Shown here: piece after piece, positions 1 to 10,265 of the stretch
How the letters are laid out: each line of letters begins with the position of its first letter
Numbering within the stretch: position 1 is the first letter of the stretch
Source of the DNA: Castor canadensis
Taxonomy: Eukaryota > Chordata > Mammalia > Rodentia > Castoridae
Direction of reading: 5' to 3'
Length of the DNA: 64,000 nucleotides
NCBI RefSeq assembly: GCF_047511655.1
Contig: NC_133389.1
Coordinates: forward strand, 152,287,973-152,351,972
The notes under the pieces: generated by a model
Told to the model about the DNA's origin: nothing
Database searches by the model: none
What the model saw: the letters and a program-made list of their open reading frames with translations, nothing else
Translations under genes and position numbers: made by a program

Positions 1-1572
1 AATACCAGCATAGTTTTGGCCTCATACACTCCCTGAAAAGAATCTGTGCCCTAGGTCCTTTATTTCTTTCTTCACATCCTTCTTAAATTATCTGACTTCA
101 AACTGGAGCAAAACTAATTCTAGTTTATAACTCTTTCATCAGACTATCAAAAACTTCAACACACTTTCTAGCTACTTCGGAACATCAAAATAAAAGGCAG
201 ATGAAACTAAGCATTTACAGCTGTTCTTTCCTCCCTGGCAACCAAGTAAACAACTGTCTAGGGAGATACTAATAATGCTATTCACATGCTAACTTGGAAA
301 TTAATCTACAGTATTAGGAAGTAAATCCATTCAAAATTAATCTAGATTAGGGTTAAGCTTTAAAAATACATTTTGTACAAAAGTACAAATCACTTGCTCT
401 CACCAACTGGTACAAAACTGGGTTAAAAGCCAAGGGAATAAATGTGTTAAATTTAAAAATTCAAGTACGTCGTGGGATGTTTTCTGAGCAATTATCACTG
501 AACTAGTAGAAGTCGAAAATACTTTAAAAACCCAAAGTCTAAGCAAAACGAAGACAACACAAACCTTATCAATTAAAAACAAACCACAAGCGTAATTAAC
601 TAGGACAGAACGAGGAAGAAAATAGAGAAAAATCAATTGCTCCTGATTGCGAATCCCAACCAAATTCTTAATACTAACATTGAGATGCAGCACTTCTGCA
701 ATTAGCAGCTTTTTGCAAATATTCTGCAACTGCTCTACAGGCACAGTTTTCCTATTTTTTTTTCGTCAAAAGCACCAGTCATCTGCGGGTTAATGCTCAA
801 ATGCAATGGTTTTTGTTACATTCACATTTTGGGTCTGCTGTTTCTTGGTTATTCGGAGTGCTCTCTTACAACTGGAGAGCTGATGAGCCAATCCCGAGTA
901 AGAAATAGCAAAGTACAGAAAAGAGGCGACAGCTCTGAACCAACCCCCCCCGGAAAAAAAAAAAAAAAGGGCCCAGAAGAAAGCCGCAGCTGCCTGACCC
1001 CAGCTGCAATCCGAACAGAAAGCAGCGCTTTCTAGGTTCCCAACAACATCAGACAGGGTCTCTCTCGCCGCCTCCACCTCCCCTCTCCTCCCTCCCGGAC
1101 GAAGAACCCAAAAGTGGAGTCCAGCCGCTTTTCAGGGCCACAGAGCCTCCCAGTCAGGGATTCTCTCCCGTTACATAACTGGGGCCTAGGCCCTGCTTCT
1201 GCAATCAGTCCTCTGGAGGGAGATGGGCGGGTTCCCCAGGGATCCTCTCAGAGAGGTGGAAGCGGGGTTCTGCACCTAGTCGACCCGGGAGAAAGAAGGG
1301 GGACGACGTGAGGGAGGCCGCAACCACAGGCGCTGTGGCACAGGGGTGATGAGCGAGCCCGCACAGGGGCAGGGCGGCTGCCGGAGCCGGGCGACAGGCC
1401 TGGGCGCCTTGCGCCCCAGCCCACTCGCCTGCCTGGCCAGCCCAGTCCCCACCGGCCGCCCCCTCCCCCATCCACGCTCCCCTCCCCCGCGCCTCCATCC
1501 CCCGGCCGAGCGGCAGGCAGACCAGCGGGGCCAGCCCCGGGTCACCGCTGCCGCTGGCTCCCTGCCCAGTAC
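1..1572 (-). other. SUMO1: SUMO1 intron 1 (5' part)
   Basis: This is the start of the first SUMO1 intron. Bases 1000-1572 are GC-rich and belong to the CpG island. Bases 1-900 are AT-rich and show no clear SINE. Open frames on either strand resemble no known protein, and SUMO1 exon 2 is not visible here. Confidence 0.75.
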
Positions 1573-1584
1573 CTGGTCAGACAT
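1573..1584 (-). CDS. SUMO1: SUMO1 exon 1, coding part (MSDQ)
   Basis: Read on the minus strand, GTCACC precedes ATG TCT GAC CAG, and GTACTG follows as a splice donor at 1572. SUMO1 begins MSDQ and its first coding exon ends after that codon, so this short exon in a CpG island is characteristic. SUMO1 is the small ubiquitin-like modifier conjugated to lysines in ψKxE motifs through the E1 SAE1/UBA2 and the E2 UBC9. The remaining exons lie beyond the left edge. The call rests on four codons, the exact donor phase, the promoter context and the conserved neighbour NOP58. The 5' UTR runs from 1585 to an undetermined start near 1700-1740. Confidence 0.85.
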
Positions 1585-1739
1585 GGTGACGGTGGCTTCA
1601 CCCGGGGGTCTCCGCACAGCAGCGGCCTCGGGCAGGTACAATCTCGCTCTGAGGTTTACAAACCCGTCTCCCTTCCCCACAGCACAACACCGCGGCTGCA
1701 GGGACTTCCGGCTACGCTTTGCATCACTTCCGCCACGCG

Positions 1740-1924
1740 CACGGAGGCGGACTGAGGAAAAGAGGAAAAGGGAGGCGGGAAAACGCACTGGGGAGGGGTC
1801 TGAAGGCCGGAGGGCTCTGGAAGCCGCTTGGAGATGGTGGGGCGAGGAGGGAACCACTGTTTCTTCTTCTGCTAGGAGATCGGGACCCTAGCCCCAGGGA
1901 AAAAGGTCCTGGTCCCCGGTCTCT
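1740..1924. repeat. Source copy of local duplication (SUMO1 upstream DNA)
   Basis: About 185 bp directly upstream of the SUMO1 ETS sites recurs at 3046-3227 in the same orientation. I counted about 12 substitutions and one 3-bp gap by eye, roughly 93% identity. It starts at CACGG and ends at GTCTCT in both copies. Confidence 0.9.
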
Positions 1925-2403
1925 GTTTGGAGCCATACTAGCAACCTAGACTCCACCCTATCCAACACTGTGTGTTTCTGAAGACTGAGCCAAGGTACTT
2001 TTGTCTCCTCTCTCTAAATATGTTCAGTTGCCAGTCTTTCTTACCTAGCCCTAACCTTTTTGTTTATCGCCTCCCCGCCCCTCACCCACGGCCAAACACA
2101 TGACCGTGATTAAAAACAACCACGAAGCAAAACGACCCCTTTGGACACAATCTGATGGTTACTGATGGAAACAGGCTACTGAAAGTTCGAGAGCGTGGGG
2201 AAGAGGAGCTACTTTCAGCCCTTGAATTGGTAGCTTTGAGTTAAAGAGCCTTAAAATTTCTTCCTCTGGCACAACCATGAGGATAAGGATGTAAACAATG
2301 GACTAGAATTGAGAATCCAGAAAGAAATCAATCTTTCACGTGTCAAGTAGAATGCCAAGATAATTCAATAATGAAAGAACAGTCTTAAGTAATTACTACT
2401 GGA

Positions 2404-2489
2404 GGGCTGGTGGAGTGGCTCCAGTGGTACAGCGCCTGCTTAGCAAGCGCAAGCCCTGGGTTCAAGCCTCAGTTGCACCAAAAATAATA
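2404..2489 (+). mobile_element. ID SINE
   Basis: Reads GGGCTGGTGGAGTGGCTC, then a tRNA-like GGTTCAAGCC B box, then an A-rich tail with AATAATAA. Confidence 0.85.
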
Positions 2490-2640
2490 ATTAGCACTGG
2501 AACTATTGAACCTCGAATGCAAAAGAATGAATTGGGATCCGTCCCTACCTGACATTATATACAAAATTGTTTTAAAACGGGTCAAAAGTGTAAAAGCTAA
2601 AACTATAAAACTCTTTGGAGAAAACAGAACATAATCATGA
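2490..2640 (+). mobile_element. L1 ORF2 3' fragment
   Basis: A decayed match to the end of L1 ORF2, including AGAGCTAAAACTATAAAACTC-like text. It continues past SINE insertions at 2986-3045 (ATCAAAATTTAAAGCTCTTT). The reading frame is broken. Confidence 0.6.
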
Positions 2641-2664
2641 CTTTTTTTCCCACTTGTTTTGGTT

Positions 2665-2755
2665 TTTGTTTGTTTTTGTTTTGAGACCAGTCTCCCTGTG
2701 AAGCCCAGGCTGGCCTGGAACTCACAGTCCTCCCAAGTGGCAAGATTACCATACG
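2665..2755 (-). mobile_element. B1 SINE fragment
   Basis: GAGACCAGTCTCCCTGTG...AGGCTGGCCTGGAACTC is the reverse complement of B1. Confidence 0.75.
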
Positions 2756-2784
2756 TATATAGCAGAAGCAACCGAAGAAAAATT

Positions 2785-2985
2785 GAGGCTGAGCATCTTT
2801 GGCTCATGTCTGTAGTCGTAGCTACTCAGGAAGGAGAGATCAAAGGGATTAGAACTCCAAGCCAGCTCTGGCAAATAGTTCTCAAGACCCTATATCGAAA
2901 ATACCCAATACAAGAAAATCTCGAGCCATACCATCCCTTGCAAGCATGAGGCCTGGAGTTCCAACCCCCATACCGCCAAAAAGAG
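2785..2985 (+). mobile_element. Dimer SINE
   Basis: B1-like half (GGCTCATGTCTGTAGTCG, CTACTCAGGA), linker, then a shortened ID half ending in GAGTTCCAACCCCCATACCGCC. Confidence 0.85.
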
Positions 2986-3045
2986 AAGAAAAATTGAAAA
3001 ACTGCACTAAATCAAAATTTAAAGCTCTTTTTTTAGTGTTCAAAA

Positions 3046-3227
3046 CACGGAAGCAGGCTGAGGAAAAGAGGAAAAGGGAGGTGGAAAAACGCACTGGGGA
3101 GGGGCCTGAAGGCCGGAGGGCTCTGGAAGCCGCTTGGAAATGGTGGGGCGAGGGAACCACTGTTTCTTCTTCTGCTCAGAGATCGGGACCCTAGCCCCAG
3201 GGGAAAAGGTCCCGGTCCCCAGTCTCT
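3046..3227. repeat. Duplicated copy of SUMO1 upstream sequence
   Basis: Second copy of 1740-1924. Several differences replace CpG with CA or TG, as expected from decay outside an unmethylated island. Its right end joins a 5'-truncated dimer SINE (3228-3385) with no gap, and its left end abuts L1-like sequence. Confidence 0.9.
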
Positions 3228-3385
3228 ACTCAGGAGGTAGAGATCAGGAGGCTCATGGTTCAAAGCCAGCCAGGGCAAGACCCATCGCAAAAAAGGACTG
3301 GCAGAGTGGCTTAAGTGGCAGAGCACCTGCCAAGCAAGTGTGAGGCCCTGAGTTCAAACCTCATACCGCCAAAAAAAAAAAAAAA
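3228..3385 (+). mobile_element. 5'-truncated dimer SINE
   Basis: Starts inside the B1 half at ACTCAGGAGGTAGAGATC, runs through the ID half and ends in a 14-base A tail. Its truncated 5' end abuts the duplicated SUMO1-upstream segment. Confidence 0.9.
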
Positions 3386-3815
3386 TTAAAAAGACTAGTA
3401 GTTGCTCAAACTGTAAAAATTGTAAAACAGAACATAACCACATGACCTAGCAGTTCTACAAAACACATACACAAATGTTCACAGCAACATGCTCATAATA
3501 GCCAAGTGTCTGTTAAGTGATAAAGGGATAAGCAAACTGGCATATCCACACTATGAAACACGATTGGGCTCTAAAAAGGAATGAAGTACAAATGCTCCAA
3601 CATGAATGAACCCTGAAGTCATTATCCTAAGTGAAAGAAGGCAATTACAAAGTATGATTCCATTTAGATGACATGTTCAGAAATGGCAAATCTAGACAGA
3701 AAGCAGATTAGTCAGTGTCTGCAGCAGTCTGTTACTAGGGCTGTGGATTAGGGAGGAAATGGGAAGTGACATGTATGAAAATGTCACAATGAAATCATTA
3801 TTTTGTATATAATTT
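3386..3815 (+). mobile_element. L1 3' end (old)
   Basis: Degenerate L1 3' text: CACATGACCTAGCAGTTCTA, ACACAAATGTTCACAGCAAC, AATGAACCCTGAAGTCATTA and AGTGAAAGAAGGCAATTAC. It may extend to about 3960. Non-coding. Confidence 0.8.
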
Positions 3816-3818
3816 AAG

Positions 3819-3880
3819 GGCTGGAGGCATAGCTCAAGTGGTAGAGCATGGAGTTCAAACTCCAGTACTGTCAGAAACTA
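3819..3880 (+). mobile_element. ID SINE with internal deletion
   Basis: GGGCTGGAGGCATAGCTCAA, then GTGGTAGAGCATGGAGTTCA. The segment between the A and B boxes is missing. Confidence 0.8.
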
Positions 3881-4039
3881 TAATTTAAGTAACAACTCTG
3901 CTATAAACTGGAGGGTAAATGTTATGAACCTTGAGTGTGTAAAAAAACAATGGCTAATCTGTTTTAAAAGAGGATTCAAGATTGCATAGTGTCCAATCTT
4001 GATTGTCTGAATTCAGTTGTAGGCAGCTCATTGGTCAGC

Positions 4040-4100
4040 TTCAGCAAACAGCTGTTGTTTTTTTTTTTCTTGGTGGTACTGGGGCTTGAACTCAGCACAA
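4040..4100 (-). mobile_element. ID SINE fragment
   Basis: T-rich run, then GGTACTGGGGCTTGAACTCA, the reverse of an ID 3' half. Confidence 0.65.
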
Positions 4101-4194
4101 AGTAGGTATTGTTATTAGTTTTTGCCCCAAAGCTGGGTAATTTTTCCCTATTCGAATTGTGGAACCAAGGTCAAGCTTCCCCCCCACACACACA

Positions 4195-4412
4195 CACCCC
4201 GGTGAAACTGGGGTTTGAACGCAGGGCTTTGTGCTTGCAGAGCAGGCACTCTATCGCTTAAGTCATACCTCCAGTCCATTTTGCTCTGGTTATTTGGATA
4301 TGGTGTCTCACTAACTATTTGCTACCGCTGGTCTCAAACCACAATCCTTCCACAAACTTGGACCAATCTTCTAGCTAGGATTACAGATGTGAGCCACTGG
4401 CACACACCAAGT
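4195..4412 (-). mobile_element. Dimer SINE
   Basis: GGGGTTTGAACGCAGGGC, TCCAGTCCATTTTGCTCTGG, then AGGATTACAGATGTGAGCCA. A short CA repeat lies at its tail side (4183-4197). Confidence 0.85.
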
Positions 4413-4599
4413 TCCACTTCTTAAAGGTTCCACTGTAACAGGCATTTAAACTAATTTTGCTGAAAAGCACTGACTTCTAATTTGGGTCATGAATTAACTA
4501 AAAGCAGGAGAAAAAGTTGGCATGCTGTCTCCATTTTGTATTTATCTTTTCTATAAGCCATTTGCTCTGAAACTCATTTTGGATCACCTTGAGTTTCAG

Positions 4600-4965
4600 A
4601 ATAGGATTGATAACAAAGGGACCAAAACTACCCTAAGGAAGAGTGGAGCCTTGCAGAATAGCAAATAAGCACAATTACCTATGCACCCTGGACGAGTAAT
4701 GATCTTTTGGAAACCAGATTTTTCCCCTCAAGTGATGACAGGATAACTTTCTGGAACCTTGGAAGAACAAAGACAGATAATGGTCAGCCAAACCCCACCT
4801 GATCGATCGGACCACCGGACCACACCTATGACTGGGACTGTTTAGCTATGCACATCTTTTGTCCCTCCACTAATTCTTTGCCTATTTAAAACTAAAGTTC
4901 TTGAATGAACCCTGAGTAGACAGGCTGAATACTTTTTCTCTTCTCACAGCCACGAATGTTCCTAG
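4600..4965 (+). mobile_element. Possible solo retroviral LTR
   Basis: Non-SINE block with gammaretrovirus-LTR-like style: GGAACCTTGGAAGAACAAAG, a TTTAAAACTAAAG TATA-like stretch, then AACCCTGAGTAGACAGGCTG. Termini and target-site duplication were not resolved. No coding region is present. Confidence 0.35.
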
Positions 4966-5024
4966 CCATGGAAGGAAGGGAGGGAGGGAGAGATGGAAGA
5001 AGGGAAAGGGGAGAAGGAAGGGAA
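4966..5024 (+). repeat. GGAA-rich simple repeat
   Basis: Purine-only run of GGAAGG and GGGA units. Confidence 0.85.
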
Positions 5025-5424
5025 TAATCTGTAGGAGTTTTCAAGTCAAACAAAGCCCTGAGATTCAGATGAGTGCCCTTGGGAGTTTATTCCAGCCTTC
5101 CTCACTCCTCACCTTGAAACCCACTATAGCAAACCAGTTATTGACAGTTTATTACATCCCTCAGATGTGTTATGGCAATAAAGGAGAGGTTTGAATTTAG
5201 GATTTCTGAGGTGGAGAAATTCTCGGTGATAACAAGGACAAGGGTACAGTCTTGGAAGAGAGTGGCTCAAGTACCTGAGAAATGAGGAGAGAGAGGAATA
5301 TAAGATCAGGATATGGAATGGGTTATGTGGAAATTGAAGTCACCTTGGAATACAGCAGGACTTTAGAATGAGGAAGCCAGTGAATTATGAATGAGTTTGA
5401 TGAGTGACAAAAAAGGAGAGAAAG
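5025..5424. other. Unassigned intergenic sequence
   Basis: No SINE core, coding frame or RNA gene recognised. Probably old degraded DNA. Confidence 0.5.
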
Positions 5425-5652
5425 AGGTGTTTTTGTTGTTGTTGTTTTGTTTTGTTTTTGTGAGACTGAGGTTTAAATTCAGGGCTTTGTGGTGCTCTAC
5501 TGCTTGAGCCATGCCTCCATTCTATTTCCCTGGTTATTTTGAAGATGAGGGTCTCATGAACTATTTGCCCAGGCTGGCTTCAAACATGATCCTCTCAATC
5601 TCAGCCTCCCAAGTAGCTAGGATTACAGGTGTGAGCCACCAACACTTGGCAA
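5425..5652 (-). mobile_element. Dimer SINE
   Basis: T-rich tail, GAGGTTTAAATTCAGGGCTT, then CCCAGGCTGGCTTCAAAC and AGGATTACAGGTGTGAGCCA. Confidence 0.9.
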
Positions 5653-6214
5653 AAGACAGGTTTTTAAACTAAACAGAGAAATGGTGGTGTGGAAGTAATA
5701 TTGGAAAGACTTGGAAACATGAAAAACTTGGACCAATCTTCTAATATTTCCCCACTATCATTCTTGGAGATATTAGAATCTAATATTACAAGAATATCTG
5801 TTATGCACTCTGGGCCATTGTCTTATATCACCAACCCAAATCTCTCTTTTTCCTTTCTCCAAAACAAAAGTCACAAGTTTCTCTTGCAGTAGCGAGACTG
5901 GAAGCTAGGAGTTAAGAGACTTGTCAAGAAGATTAGGGCCAGGGGAGAAGAGGAGGGCCCTCAATGGAGAGGCTGAGAGGCCTTGAGATGAACAGAATGT
6001 AAGAGACCTTGAAACTGCTACAAGCCTGGGAGTTGAGATAAACAGGTGTGGGGAGTCTGGGGAGTCTTGAAACCACTCACTCAGGCCTTGAAACTACCAA
6101 GGCTTACAAATGGTACATGAGCCCTGATAGGATCCCTAGCAGGTACACAGGACCTCAGGGTCATTGGGAAAGAAAAAAAGAATGCATAGTGTCCTCAAGA
6201 ACATAATGGCTGAT
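5653..6214. other. Unassigned intergenic sequence
   Basis: No clear repeat class. Short open frames here show no recognisable protein features. Confidence 0.5.
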
Positions 6215-6675
6215 AATGACATACATCCCTTAAATAGACCAATAACACAGAGACACAACCAGCTTCCCTTCAACCAGGAAAGAAAATTCTTTTAAAAACC
6301 ACTAGATGATGCCGGGTACCGGTGACTCATGCCTGTAATCCTAGCTACTCAGGAGGCAGAGATCAGGAGGATTGCAGTTCAAAGCCAGCCTGGGCATATA
6401 GTTCATGAGACCCTGTCTTGAAAAACGCTTCACAAAAAAGGGCTGGCGAATTGACTCAAAGTGTAGGCCCTGAGTTCAAGCCTCAATACTGAAAGAAAAA
6501 AAAATCACTAGACAAAACCTTGTGGGCTCAGCCTTTCTGAGATCCCACCCATATGGGTGTTTCTTCTCTCTTTTTCCTCTCTGCCTAAATAAAACTCTGC
6601 TCTTTTGCTCACCCTGTTGTGTGTGACTTTCATTGTTCAATCTCACAAGACAAAGTTCCCGGCAACTACTAACAC
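6215..6675 (+). mobile_element. Probable solo LTR interrupted by a SINE
   Basis: Left part 6215-6310 and right part 6505-6675 flank an inserted dimer SINE. The right part has R/U5-like layout: AATAAAACTCTGCTCTTTTG, then TGTGTGTGACTTTCATTG. No gag, pol or env reading frame is nearby. Confidence 0.45.
6311..6500 (+). mobile_element. Dimer SINE inside the LTR
   Basis: GGTGACTCATGCCTGTAATC through GAGTTCAAGCCTCAATACTG and an A tail. CACTAGA occurs on both flanks (about 6301 and 6509), a likely target-site duplication. Confidence 0.9.
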
Positions 6676-6866
6676 ACACCCAGACCAGACCACCTTGACA
6701 GTAGCATGGTACCATGGATGAGGTAGAATTCCACAGCTCCATCAACTGATGGACAAAACAGCCCAGAAAAAAGTCCTGAGTTCAGCAATAAACAAGTTCT
6801 TTTGACATCTGAAAGAGTTAGGCACTCTCTATGAGAACCATTAGTAATCTGAGAACACTGTGAGTG

Positions 6867-6868
<2 letters not shown>

Positions 6869-6909
<41 letters not shown>
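6869..6909 (+). repeat. (TG)n microsatellite
   Basis: About 20 uninterrupted TG units directly preceding a minus-strand SINE. Confidence 0.98.
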
Positions 6910-6910
<1 letters not shown>

Positions 6911-7052
6911 GAACTAGAGTTTGAACTCAGAGCTTCGTGCTTGTGAAGCAGACACATGTCCAGTCCATTTTGCTCTGGCCTAGGACCTTGATTCTCCCAC
7001 TCTCAGCCTCCAAAGTAGCTAAGATTGCAGGTGTGAGCCACAGACACCTACA
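6910..7052 (-). mobile_element. Dimer SINE (internally deleted)
   Basis: GAGTTTGAACTCAGAGCTTC, CAGTCCATTTTGCTCTGG, then TTGCAGGTGTGAGCCACAG. Confidence 0.8.
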
Positions 7053-7054
7053 CT

Positions 7055-7240
7055 TTGGTTATTTTTGAGCTAAGTTCTTGTCTTTTTGCCCTGACTGGAC
7101 TGGACCATGATCCTCCTCCTGAGGTTTGCCACATAGCTGGAATGACAGGAACAGGAATGTGCCATTTGCCCATGCAAGTGAACTCAGGGTCTCAGGCTTT
7201 CTAGGCAGGTACTCTTCTGATTGAGGCATGCATGCAGCAC
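7055..7240 (-). mobile_element. Diverged SINE sequence (B1- and ID-like)
   Basis: B1-like text (GGTTATTTTTGAGCTAAG...AATGACAGGAACAGG), then ID-like AACTCAGGGTCTCAGGC and GGCAGGTACTCT. Older than its neighbours. Confidence 0.55.
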
Positions 7241-7318
7241 TTTCTTTGAGATTAACTTGTTCTTCTTTTCATAACCACTTGAAATTAATATTGAGATAAT
7301 TGATTTTTTTGCATGTAG

Positions 7319-7392
7319 AATGGTTCAAGTGGAAGCACACCTACCTAGCAAGCACAAGACCCTGAGTTTAAACCCTAGTCCTGCCCAAAAAA
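7319..7392 (+). mobile_element. ID SINE
   Basis: GGTTCAAGTGGAAGCACACC, CTAGCAAGCACAAGACCCTG, then an A-rich tail. Confidence 0.8.
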
Positions 7393-7474
7393 TACATAAT
7401 TGATCCTTAACCCTTTTTTCTAATATCTATATTTCTTATATATAGTTCTAACATACATGTATGTATACATATAT

Positions 7475-7686
7475 ATGGGGGCAGGACTAGGATTTGAACT
7501 CGGCCTCATGCTTGCAAAGCAGGTACTTTGTCACTTGAGCCACACTTCCAGTTCATTTTGTTTTGGTTATTTTTTGGAGATGGGGGTCTCCTGAACTTTT
7601 TGCCCAGCTGGCCTCAAACCACAATCCTCTCAATTGTAGCCTCCCAAGTAGCTAGGATTGCAAGCATGACTCACCAGCGCCCTGCT
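7475..7686 (-). mobile_element. Dimer SINE
   Basis: GGCAGGACTAGGATTTGAAC, TTTTGTTTTGGTTATTTTTT, then AGGATTGCAAGCATGACTCA. Confidence 0.85.
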
Positions 7687-7799
7687 TACATACATATTTT
7701 TAAAGCCAAAAATTCCACTGTATGCACAGCTTTAGCTTCGTTCCCCAAAATTTGGTATGTTGTATTTAATATTCTCATTATTATTTAATTCAAAATAGT

Positions 7800-8045
7800 T
7801 TCTGATATTTACTGTAATTTCTTCTTTGACTCATGGATTATTTAGAAGTTTATCCCTAATTCTCAAAACATGGGACTATACATAGCTCTTTGTTATTAAT
7901 ATCTAGCTTAATTTCACTGTGATCAAAGAATACACTGTATACAATTTAAAAGTTTCTGAAACTTCCCTCAAGTCTAGCATATGGTCAGTCTTGGTAAGCA
8001 ATCCATGTGTACTTAGAAAAAATGAATATTGTTCAGAAGAGCATC
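7800..8045 (-). mobile_element. L1 ORF2 fragment
   Basis: Reverse complement of the L1 ORF2 region seen elsewhere as 'taatcccattgtggtcagaa'. Here it reads TTAATTTCACTGTGATCAAA, then AAGCAATCCATGTGTACTTA. Frames are broken. Confidence 0.65.
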
Positions 8046-8184
8046 AATTTGTGTCCCCACCACCAACCCAAAAGTATGCTTTGTTTCTGTTTCTCAATCA
8101 CTGGTTTTTGCCTCTTAGCTTTGAGTGGTCAAATTCCAGAAGGAGAAAGGTGGCCCCAAAGTAGGTCAGACTTCTCAGGGTGTA

Positions 8185-8565
8185 TTAGTCAGCTTTTCAT
8201 TCCTTTAAGGAAATGCCTAGAGCAGGCTGCTTCATAGAGAAAAGAGGTTTATTTAGCTCACAGCTTTAGAGGCTAGAAGTTTAAACCACATGACACAAGT
8301 TCTTTTAGGGTTCCCTTGGCCGCATTGTGTTGTGGTTGGGCCACATGAACATCTCTGTATGGTCTCTCTTCCTACCCTTATAAAACCACCAGGATTCAAT
8401 CATGGAGGCTCCACCCTAATGACTTTATCTAATCTAGTCATTTCCCAAAAGCTCCACCTCTAACATCATAGTGAGATTAAATTTCTACTCTGTTAATACC
8501 ATTAATATAAAACTTTGGGGATTAAACTCCTGCATGATGGGTGAATGACAATATTCAAATCATAG
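8185..8565 (-). mobile_element. ERVL-MaLR solo LTR
   Basis: GTATTAGTCAGCTTTTCATT, GAGGTTTATTTAGCTCACAG, TAAAACCACCAGGATTCAAT and ATGGAGGCTCCACCCTAATG are the reverse of an MST/THE1-class MaLR LTR. No internal viral sequence. Confidence 0.75.
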
Positions 8566-8742
8566 AATTGGGCTTCTCTATTCTCTGAGATCTTTTCCCC
8601 TCAAATCCTCACTTCCTTGGTAAGTCTTCAATGCCTTAAAACAAATGTATTCCATTCTTGATTTCTGTCCACTAACTTTCAACAGGAGAGTTAGTAATGC
8701 AGTTCCCTAGTACAATAAATAGAATTTGCTAAGAGACGTAGG

Positions 8743-8862
8743 ATTTTTTTTTTTTTTTGAGACAGGATCTCAAGTTTGAGCCCAAGTTGGTCTCAAACTT
8801 TTGATTCTCCTGCCTCTGCCTCCCAAGTGCTGGGATTTCAGGCATGTACCACCATAAACATT
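8743..8862 (-). mobile_element. B1 SINE
   Basis: T tail, GAGACAGGATCTCAAG, then CCTCCCAAGTGCTGGGATTT. Confidence 0.9.
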
Positions 8863-8964
8863 GAGACAGTTCTTGAGAGGGTTATATAGATCCAAAGAAA
8901 CCGTGATTCTGGATTGAAAAAGCCTTCAACTATGGAAGTTTATTGGTTTTTAGGCTTTTGTTGT

Positions 8965-9153
8965 TGTTGTTTTTTGTGATACTGGGCTTAAACTCAGGGC
9001 CTATACCTTGAGCCACTACACCAGCTCTTTTTTTGTGATGGGTTTTTTTTGAGATAGGGTCTTAAGAACCATTTGCCCTTCAAACCACAATCCTCATGAT
9101 CTGTGCCTCCTAAGTAGCTAGACTTACAGGTGTGAGCCACCAGTTCCCAGCTA
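8965..9153 (-). mobile_element. Dimer SINE
   Basis: GATACTGGGCTTAAACTCAG, CTTTTTTTGTGATGGG linker, GAGATAGGGTCTTAAGAACC, then TACAGGTGTGAGCCACCAG. Confidence 0.9.
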
Positions 9154-9187
9154 TGGAAGATTTTTAAATTGACCTATCATTTTTATG

Positions 9188-9388
9188 TGTGAGTGTGTGA
9201 TACTGGGGTTTGAACTCAGGACTTTGTGTTTGCAAAGCAGATGCTCTACCATTTGAGCCAAACTCTGCTCTGGTTATTTTGGAGCTGGGATCTCAAAAAC
9301 TATTTTCCTGGGCCTTGAGCCATAATCCTCTCCATCTCAGCCCCCCAAGTAGCAATGGATTACAAGCGTGAGCCATCAGCACCTAGTG
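9188..9388 (-). mobile_element. Dimer SINE
   Basis: GATACTGGGGTTTGAACTCA, CTCTGGTTATTTTGGAGC, then GATTACAAGCGTGAGCCATC. Confidence 0.9.
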
Positions 9389-10265
9389 ACCTTCCATCAT
9401 TTTATGAGAAGAAAGTAGGTTACCACGGTTGAGCAAAAATCCCCAAAAGAAGATACTACAATATTCTTTTGAGATAAGACCAAAGAGAATGACAAAAAAA
9501 AAAAAAAAGCCTCCAAAAGGGTAGCAGCAGAGTCCCTCCTTAGAGAATGATAGACAAAGGATGCTTTCCAAGGGCCAGAATAAAGGCCTAAACAAGACCA
9601 CATTCCTCCCAGAGGATAAAGAACCTCTGGATCAATGACTGCTCTGTGATTTCTCTTTCCAAAAGAGAACTTTATGGTGGTTGTGGAGTCCCTGTTCCAC
9701 CGTTGCATACTGGTGCAGATATTTTGCCTCTTTAGCGCATACATCTCTAGATCAAAAGAGATCCTTATCTGAACACACCAGCAAGCTTGTTCCACAGCTC
9801 CCTGATACAGAGACTACTACTGTATACATTATCCAGAAATGCTGGTCTTTGAATTTGATGCTGTAACTGGATGGTACTTTTTGTTTGTCTCCTTGAAGAA
9901 TGGGGAGTATATTTTGCCTGTAAGAAGGAATACTGTACAACAAGGGCAGGCTGCGGTATTTATGAGTGCTGTTCACCAAATAATTTGTACTGTTAACATT
10001 TCCCAGCTCCCCTGTGCTTTGGTAAGGTCATGTGACTAGTGTTGACCAATGAGTTGTAACTAATGTCATTTACAGAAGAACACATACCAGATTTGTAATT
10101 GAAGCGGGAAGTCTTCCAAAACTGTCTTTTTCTTTGGGATAAAGTTCAGTAACTTTGACTGAACGATGGCTACTCCATTAGCCTGGGAGCCTGAGTGACT
10201 ATGGTGAGTACAGCCCCCTTCCCAGATCTATACAATAAATACATAGTATGAAAAAGAAATAAGAA
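9389..10265. other. Unassigned intergenic sequence
   Basis: Contains a 15-base A run (9494-9508) and degraded non-SINE sequence. The stretch near 10020-10080 (GTCATGTGACTAGTGTTGAC) resembles an ancient mammalian repeat that I cannot name. No gene seen. Confidence 0.45.

Larger units (their letters stand above)
1040..1930 (-). promoter_or_regulatory. SUMO1: SUMO1 CpG-island promoter
   Basis: CpG and GC content rise sharply between about 1040 and 1930 around SUMO1 exon 1. ETS-type sites on the minus strand, CCGGAAGT (1704-1711) and CGGAAGTG (1725-1732), lie 120-150 bp upstream of the ATG, as is common in housekeeping promoters. No TATA box is seen. The segment upstream of about 1740 is the source of the copy at 3046-3227. 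Confidence 0.7.

Noticed and set aside
1-790. SUMO1 exon 2
   Set aside because: No minus-strand acceptor followed by the expected SUMO1 residues was found.
1276-1891. Overlapping frames of 181 and 193 codons on both strands
   Set aside because: They arise from the GC-rich SUMO1 CpG island, where stop codons are rare. SUMO1 exon 1 uses only four codons here.
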